A DNA stretch of 64,000 nt from Fragilaria crotonensis (Eukaryota; Bacillariophyta; Fragilariophyceae; Fragilariales; Fragilariaceae): NCBI GenBank assembly GCA_022925895.1, contig JAKSYS010000056.1, positions 1-64,000 of the forward strand, in the 5' to 3' direction. Shown here piece after piece: positions 11,220 to 23,272 of the stretch. The stretch's first letter is position 1; each line of letters begins with the position of its first letter. The notes beneath the pieces are model-generated. The model was not told the origin of the DNA. It did not search any database and was given only the letters and a program-made list of their open reading frames with translations. The position numbers and the translations under genes are program-made.

Positions 11220-14141
11220 ATGTTTGTTTGCTACAACATGAACTGCTACTCGCAGTTCCGAACTGAACGCGGTTTACAACAGCATTTGTGGCACAGTTCT
11301 GCCTGCAAGGATTACATGTTGGAACAAAGGGATACTGATGCCGGTATCGAGGCCATTAATAGCACACGGCGTCAAGCATATGGAGTTCAATGCACACGCC
11401 TGAACTATGAAATGAATGCCGAATTTCCATTGTATGCTCCATATGAAGAATTTCAGTATGATGCACCATCCGATGACTTTGATGGTGACGACACATCGGC
11501 ACTCGATGACATGTACGGCCATTTAGATGGCTTTGCCTCATCGATTTCTGGTCTAGAAAATGTCTCTCCCTCTGTTTTACATGGAATCATGGAACGCATG
11601 AAAGCCAGCGATCGCCAAAGCATCCTGAATTTGCAACATGATGTCGAACACAGAAATATTGTGGAACTACTTAAGATTCTGGAGGATGCCCAATGTCCCG
11701 ACTACATGTTGCAGAAAATTTTGCAATGGGCGTACATTGCAAAATTAGATGGCTTTGACTTCAACCCCAAAGCTACAACAAGGAAGGCAAATATTGGGTG
11801 GATGTACCGGTGTCTGGAACAGTCACATCAACGATTGCCTCATGTGATCTCGACAACTCTCGAGGACCAAGAGGCAGCTCAAGACATTGTGTGTTTTGAC
11901 TTTGGTGTTTCTCTTTTGTCGATGCTGCAAGATGATGAACTTATGTTGCCGCAAAACCTTGTGATCAATCGGGACGATCCAACTTCGATGTATCATCCAT
12001 TGGATGGCAAACTTGGGGAGGCAAACAGCGGTCAGCGCTATCGTGACCTATACAATCAATTGATCACTCCAGGAAGAAATCAGCTCCTAGTTCCGATCAT
12101 TCTGTACCTTGATGGAACCGCCATTGACAGCAAAGGTCACATCGAAATATGTCCGGTGTCGTTCACAACTTCTTTGTTCACGGAGAAAGTCCGCAGAGAC
12201 AGTGGTGCATGGCGTGTCCTGGGTTACGTCCCCGACCTGAACCGCGGACGATCAGGTGCCATGAATCAATTTGCAAACAGCACTTCCGAGGAAGGAAAAG
12301 GTAGAACGACTCGTAATTTTCACAAAGTGATGGATGCCATGATGAGGGCATGGTCGAAGCGCAAGCCGGCAAAGATTGTCGACTGAAGAAGGTTCCTTTG
12401 AAACTTTGTGGGAAGTGGATTGTCGTTGATATCGTCTGTCCTCTGCTCTTCGTCATCAACGATGGCAAGCAAGGGGATCAACTTTGTGGCCGCATGAATG
12501 GACATCACAGTAGTATGAATCGTCATCATCGATCATGCGACTGTCTCTTTGACGATCTTGACAATCCAGATGTTGAGTGCACTTTTCTTGATGTCGACAC
12601 GATCAATGATATCTGTCGCAACGGCTCCGACGACGACCTTCAGGAACTCACGATTTACAAGGTTGATAATGCCTTCAACCGCATTCAGATGGGGCAAAAC
12701 GCACATGGTATCTTTATGTGCGCTGTCATTGATGTCATGCATACTATACAACATGGTATCATCATGTACTGCCTCGAATCGTTCAAGAAAGGGATTAGCA
12801 ATGAATCACTGGCAAAGCTTGATGGAATGGCATTTTCCTTTGACAAGACCTGTCGTCAAACTATACGATCTAGTTTCCCACGGACTGACTTCTCACGTGG
12901 AATCACAAACCTCTCCCAGGTCGAATGTTCTGAACAGTCCGGCACTCTCTTCCTGCTTGCGGCCCTTACAATGCAAGTTGAAGGATGGCATCTCCTCGAG
13001 AGACACTTCGCAGATATGGAGGCTGTTTTGGGAACAATCGAATGCCTTCTGTGTTTTGAGGCTTGGCTGGATCAGTTCACATTTTGGGATGTCAACGATA
13101 CAACTGGTGAGGCGGACAAGGCTGAAGCTGCAATTGCTTCTCTTATGCGCCTCATCGTGAAGTATCTTCCGCGATTGAAGGGCAATGGGTGGAAGGTTTC
13201 AAAATTTCATGAGATCAAGCACATCGTCCGCTTTATCGGTGTGTTTGGTGCACCCGTGGCTACAATGCGTCCCGTCCTGAGGAGCATCACAAAGCGCATG
13301 CAAAACGTCCCGGCCGACGTTCACAGAAGGACATGAACACCATCGACCAGCAGTGTGCGCGCAGAATTGCCGACACCATTGTTATTGATACCATGCATGG
13401 GTTGTTCCAAGAAAGAAATGTTCTTGGGAGTGTCGACAAGAACCGCATTGACACTCCCACTTATCGTCCTCCGTATGTTGGCATCAACACTGACGGTGAC
13501 AATCCCGCAATAGAAGAAGGCCGTGGAACAATGTATTGCATCAGGTCGTTTCGAGATCCCGAAAATGGTGATCATTTGGTACGAGACGTCAAGTTCACCA
13601 CGCAAACAAGAGGACCCATGCATTTGGAGGACAATCTTTCGATGTTCATCATACAGTACTATGGCTCCTCCGACCTTGATGAACGAGGGGGAAGGCAGCA
13701 TCGCGTGCTGCACAGAATACCACAAGACTGATTCCATCACGAAGGAAAAGATGATATGCATTCGCTGCCATCCCAATTTCAGAGCCAAGGGATATCCATG
13801 GTACGACTGGGCACTTATCCAGTTTGAACTTAGTACAGGGGTGAAAAAAGGACTTTCCATGTCGTGTAGTGGCTTGTGTTCCAAGACAAACTGACAACGG
13901 ATTCTCTTTTGACCTAATCGTACAAAGCTGTTACGAACCAACCGGTCGCGAGTCGTTTCTCTTCACCGAGTGGTCGTTCAGAAAAGACTTCCATGTTGTG
14001 AGTGCAACCGCACTGGTCGCCTTATGCCTCGTTCTTTGCAGCAGTGACTTGAATGGAGATGTCCTTGTCGTAAATGACAGGGACAAATGGCCGTCATACT
14101 TCTACGAAGCTGCAAACGTAGAATATAACATGCACGACTAA
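11220..14141 (+). pseudogene. Plavaka/CACTA-like DDE transposase, frame-broken
   Basis: The product begins MFVCYNMNCYSQFRTERGLQ, a C2H2/C2HC-type zinc finger (Cys-x4-Cys then His and Cys near residue 29-36). A core follows with LVPIILYLDGTAID (first Asp, about 12090-12130), ending EICPVSF. Then come VRRDSGAWRVLGYVP and, after a shift, VIDVMHTIQHGI (second Asp, about 12725-12760) and TNLSQVECSEQSG (candidate Glu, about 12905-12945). This D...DxxH...E layout and the N-terminal finger resemble Plavaka transposases of the CMC group. Single-base shifts near 12360, 13315, 13725 and 13880 break the frame; rejoined parts would give about 970 residues. The gene converges on the oxygenase at 14143-16326 with no gap, which suggests one mobile unit. 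The family call is by motif similarity. Confidence 0.6.
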
Positions 14142-14142
14142 G

Positions 14143-16326
14143 TTAGAACCCAGTTTTCTGCTTCTTCCTTGTTGCAATTTCTCCATCAAGGCTGGATTTC
14201 TTGACGTTGACGTTTGAAGTCCGTTCGCATGCATCGTCTCGTTTCTCAAGCATCGCTCGTCGCCAATACCATCCCAACCATGTCGTCGGGCATCCATCCT
14301 TGGGAACAGGGCCATCGTCAGGATCAGCATCCTTGATTGTCGGTGCAAATATCTCGTCCTCATCCGAAGGCTCCTTCTCATCGCCTAAAATTCGTGAGCG
14401 CTCCTCATCGGTGTATGCGAATTCCTCCATCTCTTGCATCATCTTCGCCCTCCTACGCCCTGCATTTACAAGGCGTTCCTTTGCGCAGGTGAAGGTGCCA
14501 TACAGGTGATTGAGCGATCCTTTCCCGGAACCCACAACATTGGTTCCCACACCGTCAGGTCGTGAAAGCGAAGTACAATGCCGGATTAAACGACCATCCC
14601 AGCTGATGGCCGTGCCGTGACGAAGTTTGATGGCAACACCCTCGAAAGCCCTGCCGTCAACCGAAACTCCATGTAGGTTGGGCATGACAAAATACCAGTT
14701 GTCCGCCACACCTGGCATCTCCTCTGTCCAGACACTGAACCCTTGGGATGCATCGTTGCTGTCGAAGTGCGATGCATTCGCAAGATCAACTGACATGTCG
14801 ATGGAGCCTCCAACACGATTGCCCTTGACATCACCGGCCATGACAGCAGCAGGTCTTACACCGGCGTCTCCCTCTGTGTCCTGAATCACAGACAGCACAT
14901 CAGGGAAGACAACACTTCCAATTCGTGCAAGTGCATGTACAAATCGTCTCGATAGCTGCGAGGAAACCTTCTTCCCGACAGCATACTCCGCAAGGGTCAT
15001 GCCATCAAGCATGACTCTCGTTCCAATCGGATGCATGGCACCAACATCACCCTGGTCTGACCTCGCATGGCCGGCGCGGACGTGTCTCCTAATGACTGAG
15101 TTGTGCATCGTGATCAGGGGCAGCTCTCCAACAAAGTAGGGCCAGCCCTCGTCACCCCAATACATCTGCTCCAGTTCTGGGGAGAGGAGGTTTCGCACCA
15201 TCACAACTGACTTTCGATTCATGTACGTTCCAATCGGTGCGATGTCAACAATGATGTCAACATGAGGGGCAGAAACGCCGTCGATGACAAGGCAGTCACC
15301 AGGAATCTGCTGGTGCAAACAACCTTTAGCATAGTGCCTTCCACCAGGTCTCGCAGACAGTGCAGAAGCCAGTCGTTCGTTGAAAGCTTGGCCACGATCT
15401 GCGTTCGGCCAAGCAGCAATGTTGTGGCCACCAATGACATCGGGCGCCATGCGTGGACCTTCGGAGTCAGAGCACTGACTCGCCAAATATACAAGACGTC
15501 TCTGAAGCTTTGGAACAATACTTGTCGATACCCTCCAAATCGACACTCGCCCATCGGGGACATGGTAATTCCGTTCTTGGGCAAGTCGCTTTACATATCC
15601 ACCGACGCCAAACGAAAATCGACCGTTGTAGGGAGCCACCAGAGCATCCTCTTGAAATCGGAACCAACTTGCATCAAGCTGGATGTGGGCGTTGTTGCAA
15701 CCCACCTCCGACCGACGACGCTCACGTGCACAGTAAAGACGCCAGCACCGGGGAGGAAGGCGACCAATGTTCGATATTTGAAGTCCACGTCATCCACGAG
15801 ATCGCCATCACCATACGCTCGCACCATGACAACAGAGTCCGGGTCAGGTTCAGCGACGTCATCGTCATTCCGTGGGGTGACAATTCTACGGTTGAGGATG
15901 ACGTCCATCAGAAAGAATTCCGAAAGGTCGTCGCGCATCCCAGGGCTCGGAAACATCTCATCCATTGAATTGAGCTGACATACCCTGTACTGAGGCCCGA
16001 AACCCTCCTTAAACCATCGAACAGGAGTTGCACACAAACAACCGTCATCGCCAGCCCTTGCCCTTCCTTTTGTCATTGCCTCTTGGAATCGATGCTCCAT
16101 CAACTCTCGCCCCGAAGGGGATGCACTTCACGGCAACCCTCAATGCCATTGAGTGAGATGGCAGGAAACTCCGCTCCGTACGAACTCGTGGCATGCCAAA
16201 ACCTCCGTCATTCTCTTCATCCACGCCCAACACTCTTGGGTTATTTCCCAGGTTCATCACGCTGGATCTGCAAATTGAAGTCCGCCCACGTCTTGAAATT
16301 CGAATGTTGTCGAAGTTCCTGATCAT
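14143..16326 (-). CDS. Transposon-borne predicted 2OG-Fe(II) oxygenase (TET/JBP-like?)
   Basis: The best-preserved part is 520 residues (15705-14143). It carries a double-stranded beta-helix signature: H313-F-D315 (codons 14761-14769), then a strand, AIKLRHGTAISWDG, ending at H376, with Arg382 following. That is the HxD...H...R iron and 2-oxoglutarate site with the usual spacing of about 60 residues. The C-terminus is acidic, then lysine-rich. The protein continues upstream in two other frames (15591-16103 and 16045-16326) after shifts near 15705 and 16080, giving about 720 residues in all from a Met at 16326. It lies tail-to-tail with the Plavaka-like transposase. TET/JBP oxygenases are known cargo of large eukaryotic transposons (notably KDZ elements in fungi). 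The substrate here, possibly 5-methylcytosine or another base, is inferred only. Confidence 0.5.
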
Positions 16327-17520
16327 GCAAAAGTATGTCCAAGCTATATGGCAGGGACAGAACGATGATAATCAGGTGGAAACAAAAGATAGATTTGTTG
16401 TCGTCAGCTATATGGCAGACCTCAACAAAGCAACTGTTGCTTGTGGTTTTCTTCAAATGGCGGGTGCTTTGCTTTGTTGTCGTCAGCTATATGGCAGACT
16501 TCAACAAAGCAACTGTTGTGAAGTGTTCTTGCTTGTAATTGGTGTTGTGATGTGTTGTTGCAGTGAGGAGGACCTGAAATCAACAAAACTTGTGTATTTC
16601 GCTGAAATACTGAACGACATTTTCGGCGAAGTACAGCCGTGGTACAAAATGTACTACGACTACGTACGAGAAAATCACGGGACGCATGGTCAAAATTACT
16701 TAGCAAAAGTGTTTTACCTGCTACGTAGTTCCTCAGTACCAAATGTACGGCAGCGAAGAAGGTCCAAAGCATACTAGGCTATCCGTAAGAAGATAAACGG
16801 TTGGACGTATTGCTTATTTATACACATATATGAACACTTTAAGGAGTATAACATTGTGCAACGCATATTCCTCTAAGTAAAAATATAGGTCCTTTGCAGA
16901 GACATGCGAGAGCCTGCCGGTAAACTCGCTGTTGTATATTTGACTGCCTATTCATGTACATACATATGCGTTTAGTAGCGTATAAGGTATAAACATGTGT
17001 TTTAAAGTACAATATGAAAATACAACGGTACACAACGATCATATATATTTTGAACGTAGCTACTTAAGAAATTGTATGTTTATCTACGCAGCATTCAAAC
17101 CAAAGCCTTCGCCATTTCACCAATGTATATCTAAATATGCGTTGAACAGTTTATTCTGCATTTGTATATAAGTTTTAATTTATATTATATAAATATTAAA
17201 GTATATAAGATACATACATATTTGAAACGAACGAACTTTTTTCATTCATAGATTATTGTACAACAACACCACCACAGCATCAGTCCATTCAAAAAGGTCG
17301 CCACCACCACTAGAAGTCACCACACCAGTTTGATTACTCTTACTCTTTTTGCCTTCTAGTAAGAAGAAGGCGTTGTTGCATGCATTGAAACCTGGATTAA
17401 AGAACATAGCTTTGTTGTGCCATATAGTGTGACATTGCTGAATTCTGCTACGGTTACCAACCGCTGTTGCAAAGCTGCAGAAGGTAAGGAGGTGAGGATT
17501 TGTGTGTTGATATCATTGCG
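16327..17520. other. Transposon flank with tandem repeat; no clear gene
   Basis: This holds a 79-bp tandem duplication (16394-16521) and an AT-rich stretch (about 16800-17250) with many short ATATA words. An open frame at 16193-16777 crosses the repeat and shows no conserved feature, so I do not call it. Confidence 0.5.
16394..16521 (+). repeat. 79-bp tandem duplication
   Basis: TTTGTTGTCGTCAGCTATAT with the following GGCAGAC(C/T)TCAACAAAGCAACTGTTG occurs at 16394 and again at 16473. A partial third AGCTATATGGCAG unit lies at about 16342. Confidence 0.8.
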
Positions 17521-17697
17521 GTGCATGATGTCGTCGTCCCCAGTGCGTCAGAGCACAAGATTACTAAGGGGTAATGCGCAAGGTGCAGCACAAGGGAACG
17601 TGCAAGACCACAACCATATCCTGATGAGTCACCACGTACAGCAGCAGCAAGAGTAACGCGCAGCAGAGTAGCACCTGGAAACAGTCGGACAACTCCT

Positions 17698-19222
17698 GTG
17701 AGCACTGAAGCGGCGGCATCGGTTTCAACAGCAGTCATACCATCACCAAATACAAGAGGTGCAGCTGCCAGAGAGGCGGCGGCATCGGTTTCAACAGCAG
17801 TCATACCATCACCAAATACAAGAGGTTCAGCTGCCAGAGTGGCGGCGGCGGTTTCAACAGTCATACCATCACCAAACACAAGAGGTGCAGCTGCTCGTGC
17901 CAGTTTGGGTGCTGCTACAGGGATACCAGGTCCATCAGCACCTGATATCCCTGCAGGAGGCCGGCGTTCCCGTGCTGCTCCACATGCCAGTGCCCGACGT
18001 GTTCCTACTACTACTGCTGCGCAAGCTCCAGCACCAGGAGCAGCAGCTGTTGCTACTGCCCGTGCCTATGCAGGCGTAGGCATAAATGCTGCACCAGCAG
18101 CAGTTATGCCTGCAAACCTTGGACAAGATTTTGTTGGTGAGGCGCTTCTTGCTCAACGAGGGGGTGGAGTTGCTATACAAGGTGGCGGAGCAACAAGGAG
18201 GAGGCAAGGCGGACAAGGAGGACAACGCAACACTGTTGCAAGAAGTGCGGATAAGTTTGCAATTCAAAAGTGTGTGAAGGAATATGTGTTCCCCAAACAA
18301 AAGTTTGTGACTGATGGCGACCTAGATTTCAGCAACAACGAAATGTCCATTTGTCGATGCATGGCGGCGGTGCTAGATGTAGACAATCGTAATATTGAGA
18401 ACTGGTGGGAGACTGCAAGGAAAACAGTGAAAGAGTCGATATATAGGCACAGGAACAACACAATAAAGAAGATAAAAACAGTATTCCAAGGTAAGATGGT
18501 TGCGAGCGTCCATTTCAACCATTTAATTCTGAACTTCTAACCCTGAGTGTGTGCTGCCTTCTTCTCCTCGATACACAGATATTATACTGCCAAGGAAAGG
18601 CAGATTTAATGAAGTCTTTAGCATGGACCGAATCATAGCATTGAGAAATGACGCTTTGGAGGGTGAAATCTACATGGACTTATTGGACGACTTGCTGAAG
18701 ACTGTGGTTGGAGCCACCAAATTCAAGGAGAATAGGTGCGAGAAACATCTAAGTGAGTGGTTCACTGTCACAGATGAGGCATTCCTCCTCTTGTGTCTTG
18801 AAAATTACTGGCAACAATGGCATTACGAATGGATGGTTAACAGAAATGGACCGCCCGCCGACGAACCTGCACCTGAAGTCATTAACCCACGGTACACGGG
18901 CAAAACAAGGGGCACCAAGCGAAGTTGGTCAAGGGAAGGAATGGAGCGTTTCAATAACCTGGCTGTATTGGTCTATAACGACAGAAGGGAAAGGGGCGAA
19001 GAGTTCGATCAGTGGTTCCTTCGGGAAATGATACAATCATACGGTGATCGTAATCGAGATGCAGGAAGGGAAAACATCGAGGCAGAAGTTGTCAACGCAG
19101 CACCGACAATTGTGTATAATGAATTCAATATGCAGCTCCTGATCGCCCATGCACAGCACCAACAACTGCAACCACCAGCTCCTGAAGAAGATGATGTCGA
19201 CAGAGTTCAAGAAGCCGTGTAG
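17698..19222 (+). CDS. Uncharacterised two-exon protein with Ala-rich repeats
   Basis: Exon 1 (to 18490) and exon 2 (18579-19222) are joined by an 88-nt GT-AG intron in phase 1; the splice restores one open frame of at least 479 residues. The N-terminus is Ala/Ser/Thr/Pro-rich with three near-identical units of about 20 residues (SVSTAVIPSPNTRG). The basic middle is QGGQGGQR-like, followed by a helical domain with conserved-looking ENWWETARKTVKESIYRH and WLREMI-type helices and an acidic end. The frame is open upstream to 17575, and an ATG with a plausible start (MMSSSPVRQSTRLLRG, 17526) is in another frame, so the true start may lie there if one base is missing. Polyadenylation-like AATAAA lies at about 19427. 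I do not recognise the family. It could be a transposon accessory protein, given the neighbours. Confidence 0.55.
17713..17892 (+). repeat. Tandem coding repeat, about 60 bp x 3
   Basis: Three units with GTTTCAACAGCAGTCATACC at their core and CCAAATACAAGAGG at their end. The third is slightly shortened. They encode the Ala/Ser-rich repeats of the gene. Confidence 0.8.
18491..18578 (+). other. Spliceosomal intron, 88 nt
   Basis: Donor CCAAG/GTAAGA and acceptor TACACAG/AT. Removing it joins exon frames that are otherwise in different phases and skips the stop at 18538-18540. Confidence 0.75.
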
Positions 19223-19539
19223 GTTCGTGATACCTGGTAGTAGAACTTTAGAAACAATAACGCACAGTACAGCACTGAAACAGATTGCAACCCCCCAGAA
19301 TTGGTCGTAGCAGCAAGCTGAAACCGAAGAAGAAGTTGTGAATATTTCTCAATCAACTATGAATAAAACTGAGTACGACATAACAAATATTTCTCTACAT
19401 TTTGTACATATTAATTTTGAATTATAAATAAAAAAGTAGAAACTTGTAAATATGAATATAAGAAACATTCGGTAAAACATCACAGAAACATTTACAAAGT
19501 CTTGTAAATTAAGATGTACAAATCAGAGATTTGCACTCC

Positions 19540-22500
19540 CTGATGTGGCTTGAGTCGGATCGGGATGAAGGCCTTGTTGGTTCAGAATGGCCTTTCTCGG
19601 GTCCGGGGTCCTCCTGAGAGGTTTGCCTTGAATCCGTGACGTCGCTCCAGAAAGGAGTTGTTTGCAATCATGTCTCTTGACATGTTGTTTGCTCACTCTA
19701 GGACTTGTGGTTGTATGTAAACCAAGAAGGCATCAGATGACCACCGTCCTAGGATCATTGTCTTGTGAACCGGTGGTTCATCAAGAACATTGACATGGCG
19801 GCCCCGGACCGAAGGGACTTGGTTTCTATGTCCCTATCTTTGAACCCAAATACTTTTGCCCTCCCAGTAGTGGTGTACACATGGGTTGCATGTGCGATTG
19901 TAGTGGATCACTCGTGACGTGAGTGGTCTTCGTTCTTGATAGTCGGGTTGCATTGATTTGGGTCTCGCTCCTGGCATCCGGGACTAGCCGCAGTCTATTT
20001 GGGCTATGAGTGATGCCAGGTTCTTCACCGGCCACAATACTGGGTCCCCGTCCACTGGTGTGTCCTTCTTCTGGTCTTCAAACATCAGTGTCACCCTTTC
20101 AGCTGACAACTTCATCTTGGGGCTATTGAGGTCCAATGCATAATGGTTGCCGTCGCGGAAGAAGGCCACACCCCAAAGTTTGATTACTCGGTTCTATTGG
20201 GCGAGGGTGTGGTGGTTATATCACACGAACGCATAGCGAAGACGTATGTCACAATTGCAATTTCTTTTGTGATTGTCAAGGCGGTGTCGCTCGTGTGTCA
20301 GTGGGCCTTGCTCAGAGAAGTTTTGGTGTTACTGGCTGCCCTCGTCTCTTGTCATGCGAGCGGGTCGGTGTTCTCGAACGCCCTCATCAGGCGACGAGCG
20401 AAGGGTCGCAGGTTCGTTCCCCCGCCTTTGACATTGAGGGGGATGACCATGATATGACTCCCAAATGCCGAAGCCAAGTGGCCTGCGGCTTGTTGGATAG
20501 TGCCGACTCCCAAAGGTGGATAGTGCCGACTCCCAAAGGTGTCGGACAGACACCTGTAAGGCTCCTCGTTGGGACCACTGGGCAGTTCCGTAATGCTGTA
20601 GGAAGGACTTGGTAACCACATCTTGCTCGAGTTTCTCAGCAGGGTAAGCGGACATGTCGATCTGCTTAATCATCTAGAGCTTGGGGCCTCTTTTGCTGCA
20701 GGAGAACAATAGGTTGTGGGTCCACCGGTACTTGTTCACCCGAATTCCATCTGTGTCAATCGTCAATTGGCTGGCTACGCGCAGGGGTTGGACGCCCACA
20801 TTTGGGATCTTTACAACCGTCATGATGTGAGGGGCATTGCGAACCCAGGACTACATTCTTATCTAGTAGCTTAGACACTTGGTCCAGGAGGTCATGAGCA
20901 CACTTGTGGTTCCCTCCCTCTTGCAAGGATTGGCACCATCTCCGTTTTATGTTCTTCAGCAGGACTCAGTTCTTGTGTGAATATCAAGTCCATGCTGTGG
21001 TTAATGACATGGGCCAGCATGTTAAAGTTTGGGTGTTGTCCCAGCCAAGAATAAGGGTCTGGAGTTGCTTGTCGATTGGAACTCCGATCCGTACCCGATT
21101 GTGGTCTTCCGGAATTGTTTGATCAGCACCTCAAGATCATAAAATTGGGGTTTGCTCGCGCTGCCTCCGTTGGTCTCCTCGCAAATTGGTGAATCGTCGG
21201 CGACTTTTTCGGTGTGGGTGCCACGGTGTTTCCGATTTCGGTATGCGCCGATAGGAACCACCCTGGCGGGGTGAATTGGTCGATCGGTCCCTCCATTGGT
21301 GGTGGGAAGGATTACTCTGGGTCCACCTCTACTAGGTACGTCCGTTCCGGACCCCCGTTGGTGGTTTGTTGCTGATGTCCATGCCTGTCCGCCGCACTTA
21401 ACTCACCTTCCAATACTCGTTTAGTACTTGTCATCAGCGTCCAACGTCCTCAACCGCTCGTTATGTCGTTCGTGACGCCTAGCCCACAATCGGGCCGCAA
21501 CTTGGGATGATGATGCGGTTGGGGGAAGGCTTTTCTGGTTGGGTTGTTCTCGGGTTACTAGCGGTTTTGGGCTGTGTTGGTTAGTGGTGCTGGGTAGCTG
21601 CTACTGCTCGCATATCTGGTACCGATGGTGTGGGGATGGTGTTGTTGGCATCCTTGACCGCGGCATTGGGCACTACCCCAAGGAGGGCAGCACCAAGCTT
21701 GTTTCCCCTGACCAATTCCTGGTGTGCCTTTGTTGGTCGGCTCCCCCTACCGGTGGAGTTTTGACCATCATTGGTCGAGGGCGTGGGGATGTGGTGACCC
21801 TTGTCCCAGCATGTGCTGTACTTGTCGTATCCTGTTGCTGCGTTGGAGTAGCGCTGTTACTCGGGATGGTGCTGCCCTCCTCCCCTCCCTTCTTCAGCAA
21901 GTTGTTGGTGGTAAGATTCCTATGGTGCTCCCCGGCGGCCTTTCCCAACAACTGTCCCCATCATGGTGATGAAAAAAGCCCTGAGAAGCTTAAGCAAAGT
22001 CTCCAATATGCATGAAAAATTCATCGGATTCGTGACACAACCATTGTGAGGGAATCCTTCAAAATTCCAATTAAAAAAAAACCATAGAATGTCTGTGAGA
22101 CAAAAGATATGTTCCTCTCTCATCAAGGCTAACAAACAATTTTCTAATTGAAAATCTTGTTTTGAATTTGAATTGGCAGGAAGGTATGGCAAAACTCCAG
22201 TGCTTGGTACTCAATATACGTAGGAAAATATCCCCTGAAGCTTAAAGCCTCCAGTATGAATTATAAAAGCAAGAGATACGTTGACATGTCCGATAGAGAA
22301 GTAGACATTCCTCGCTCATCAACCTGGACAAACAAGCAGATTTGATCATATAATTGAAAACCTTGTTTTGTGACATTATACAAAATATTATTTAACACTA
22401 TTACTCAAAACAAAATGTCCATTGGTTGACATCATCACAGGCTTCAAAGAAACTTATTTCACTTGTGTAAATCCTGTTGTGTTTCAACAGATTATTTGTG

Positions 22501-23272
22501 CATATTTTGAATTTCTTATTTATATTCATCAATGAATAAGTAGCTATCGCATTCAAAAACAACAATTTTTGTATATACAATATTATGTATACTCCAAAAA
22601 ATTGCATTCCCAAGTTACTGATGTAGATATGCTTGTTTACCTAAAAACAATTGTTTATGCTTTATCCATGTTTATTTAGAACAATTAATTTGAATAACCA
22701 ACCATATATTTTGACAATCATATATACTTTATACAGGCGTATAAATGTTTGTGTTTCAAATATTCTTGAATCCATGTCCATGCTCTTGTGTATCCCAAAA
22801 CAATGCACAGACCTACATTTCAATCATTCATGCATGTATAAAGCAATGTATTAAAAAAGTGATTGAAACAGGTTGAAGTTGTAGCAATAAAAACCAAAGA
22901 TAACTGAACCGGACATTTTACTGTCATTATGACTTAAGAGCTTGTTAAACTTTTTTGAAGTATTAAAAATTCATCGTGGAATGAAATCACGAATTCCCAT
23001 GATTAAAAACCGGGTTTTTAGCTGTTATGCACATAGGGTACAGAACCCACCCGGGGACTAAGAGCATGTTGGCGTTTGAGCTTCCTATGATGGTGTTGGT
23101 AAGCTTACCAGTGTCGCCGAGTTGTTCCTCTGTCTTCCCTGCCATCCCTGCAATGTTTTCCGCTTAGGACTCCTCAATTGTTCCTCCGTCTTTCCGGTTC
23201 CTAGTGTAGAAGTCGAGCCAGGTGAGGGGCGGGTGAGTGGGCGTAGTCGCGATAGGATTAGTAGCAGCCATT
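19540..23272 (-). pseudogene. Decayed tyrosine-recombinase retroelement (older copy)
   Basis: Pieces of the same element type as 25915-33530 appear in the same order on the minus strand. Tyrosine recombinase: 20169-19984 matches the FRD...P...VTV(T)FE(N)QK block, and about 19830-19790 reads ETKSLRSGAAMSM, the catalytic K/HxxR region. Then comes the RT upstream region (21261-21022, IGYGSEFQS...RPL). Gag N-terminus: 23040-23272 parallels the start of the younger gag, including a start-codon position at about 23270. The frame is broken throughout and the middle is replaced by AT-rich sequence (about 22000-23030). No split direct repeats were recognised around it. Confidence 0.65.
22000..23030. 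other. AT-rich insert with a degenerate direct duplication
   Basis: This replaces the central part of the old retroelement copy. A block starting about 21985 (AAGCTTAAGCAAAGTCTCCA) recurs degenerately from about 22237 (AAGCTTAAAGCCTCCAGTAT) and both continue into a shared AATTGAAAA(T/C)CTTGTTTTG. No gene seen. Confidence 0.55.

Noticed and set aside
15262-15978. Plus-strand frames of 238 and 171 codons opposite the oxygenase
   Set aside because: Antisense shadows of the better supported minus-strand protein with the HxD...H motif.
16193-16777. 194-codon plus-strand frame
   Set aside because: It overlaps the antisense oxygenase gene and a 79-bp tandem duplication, and shows no conserved feature.
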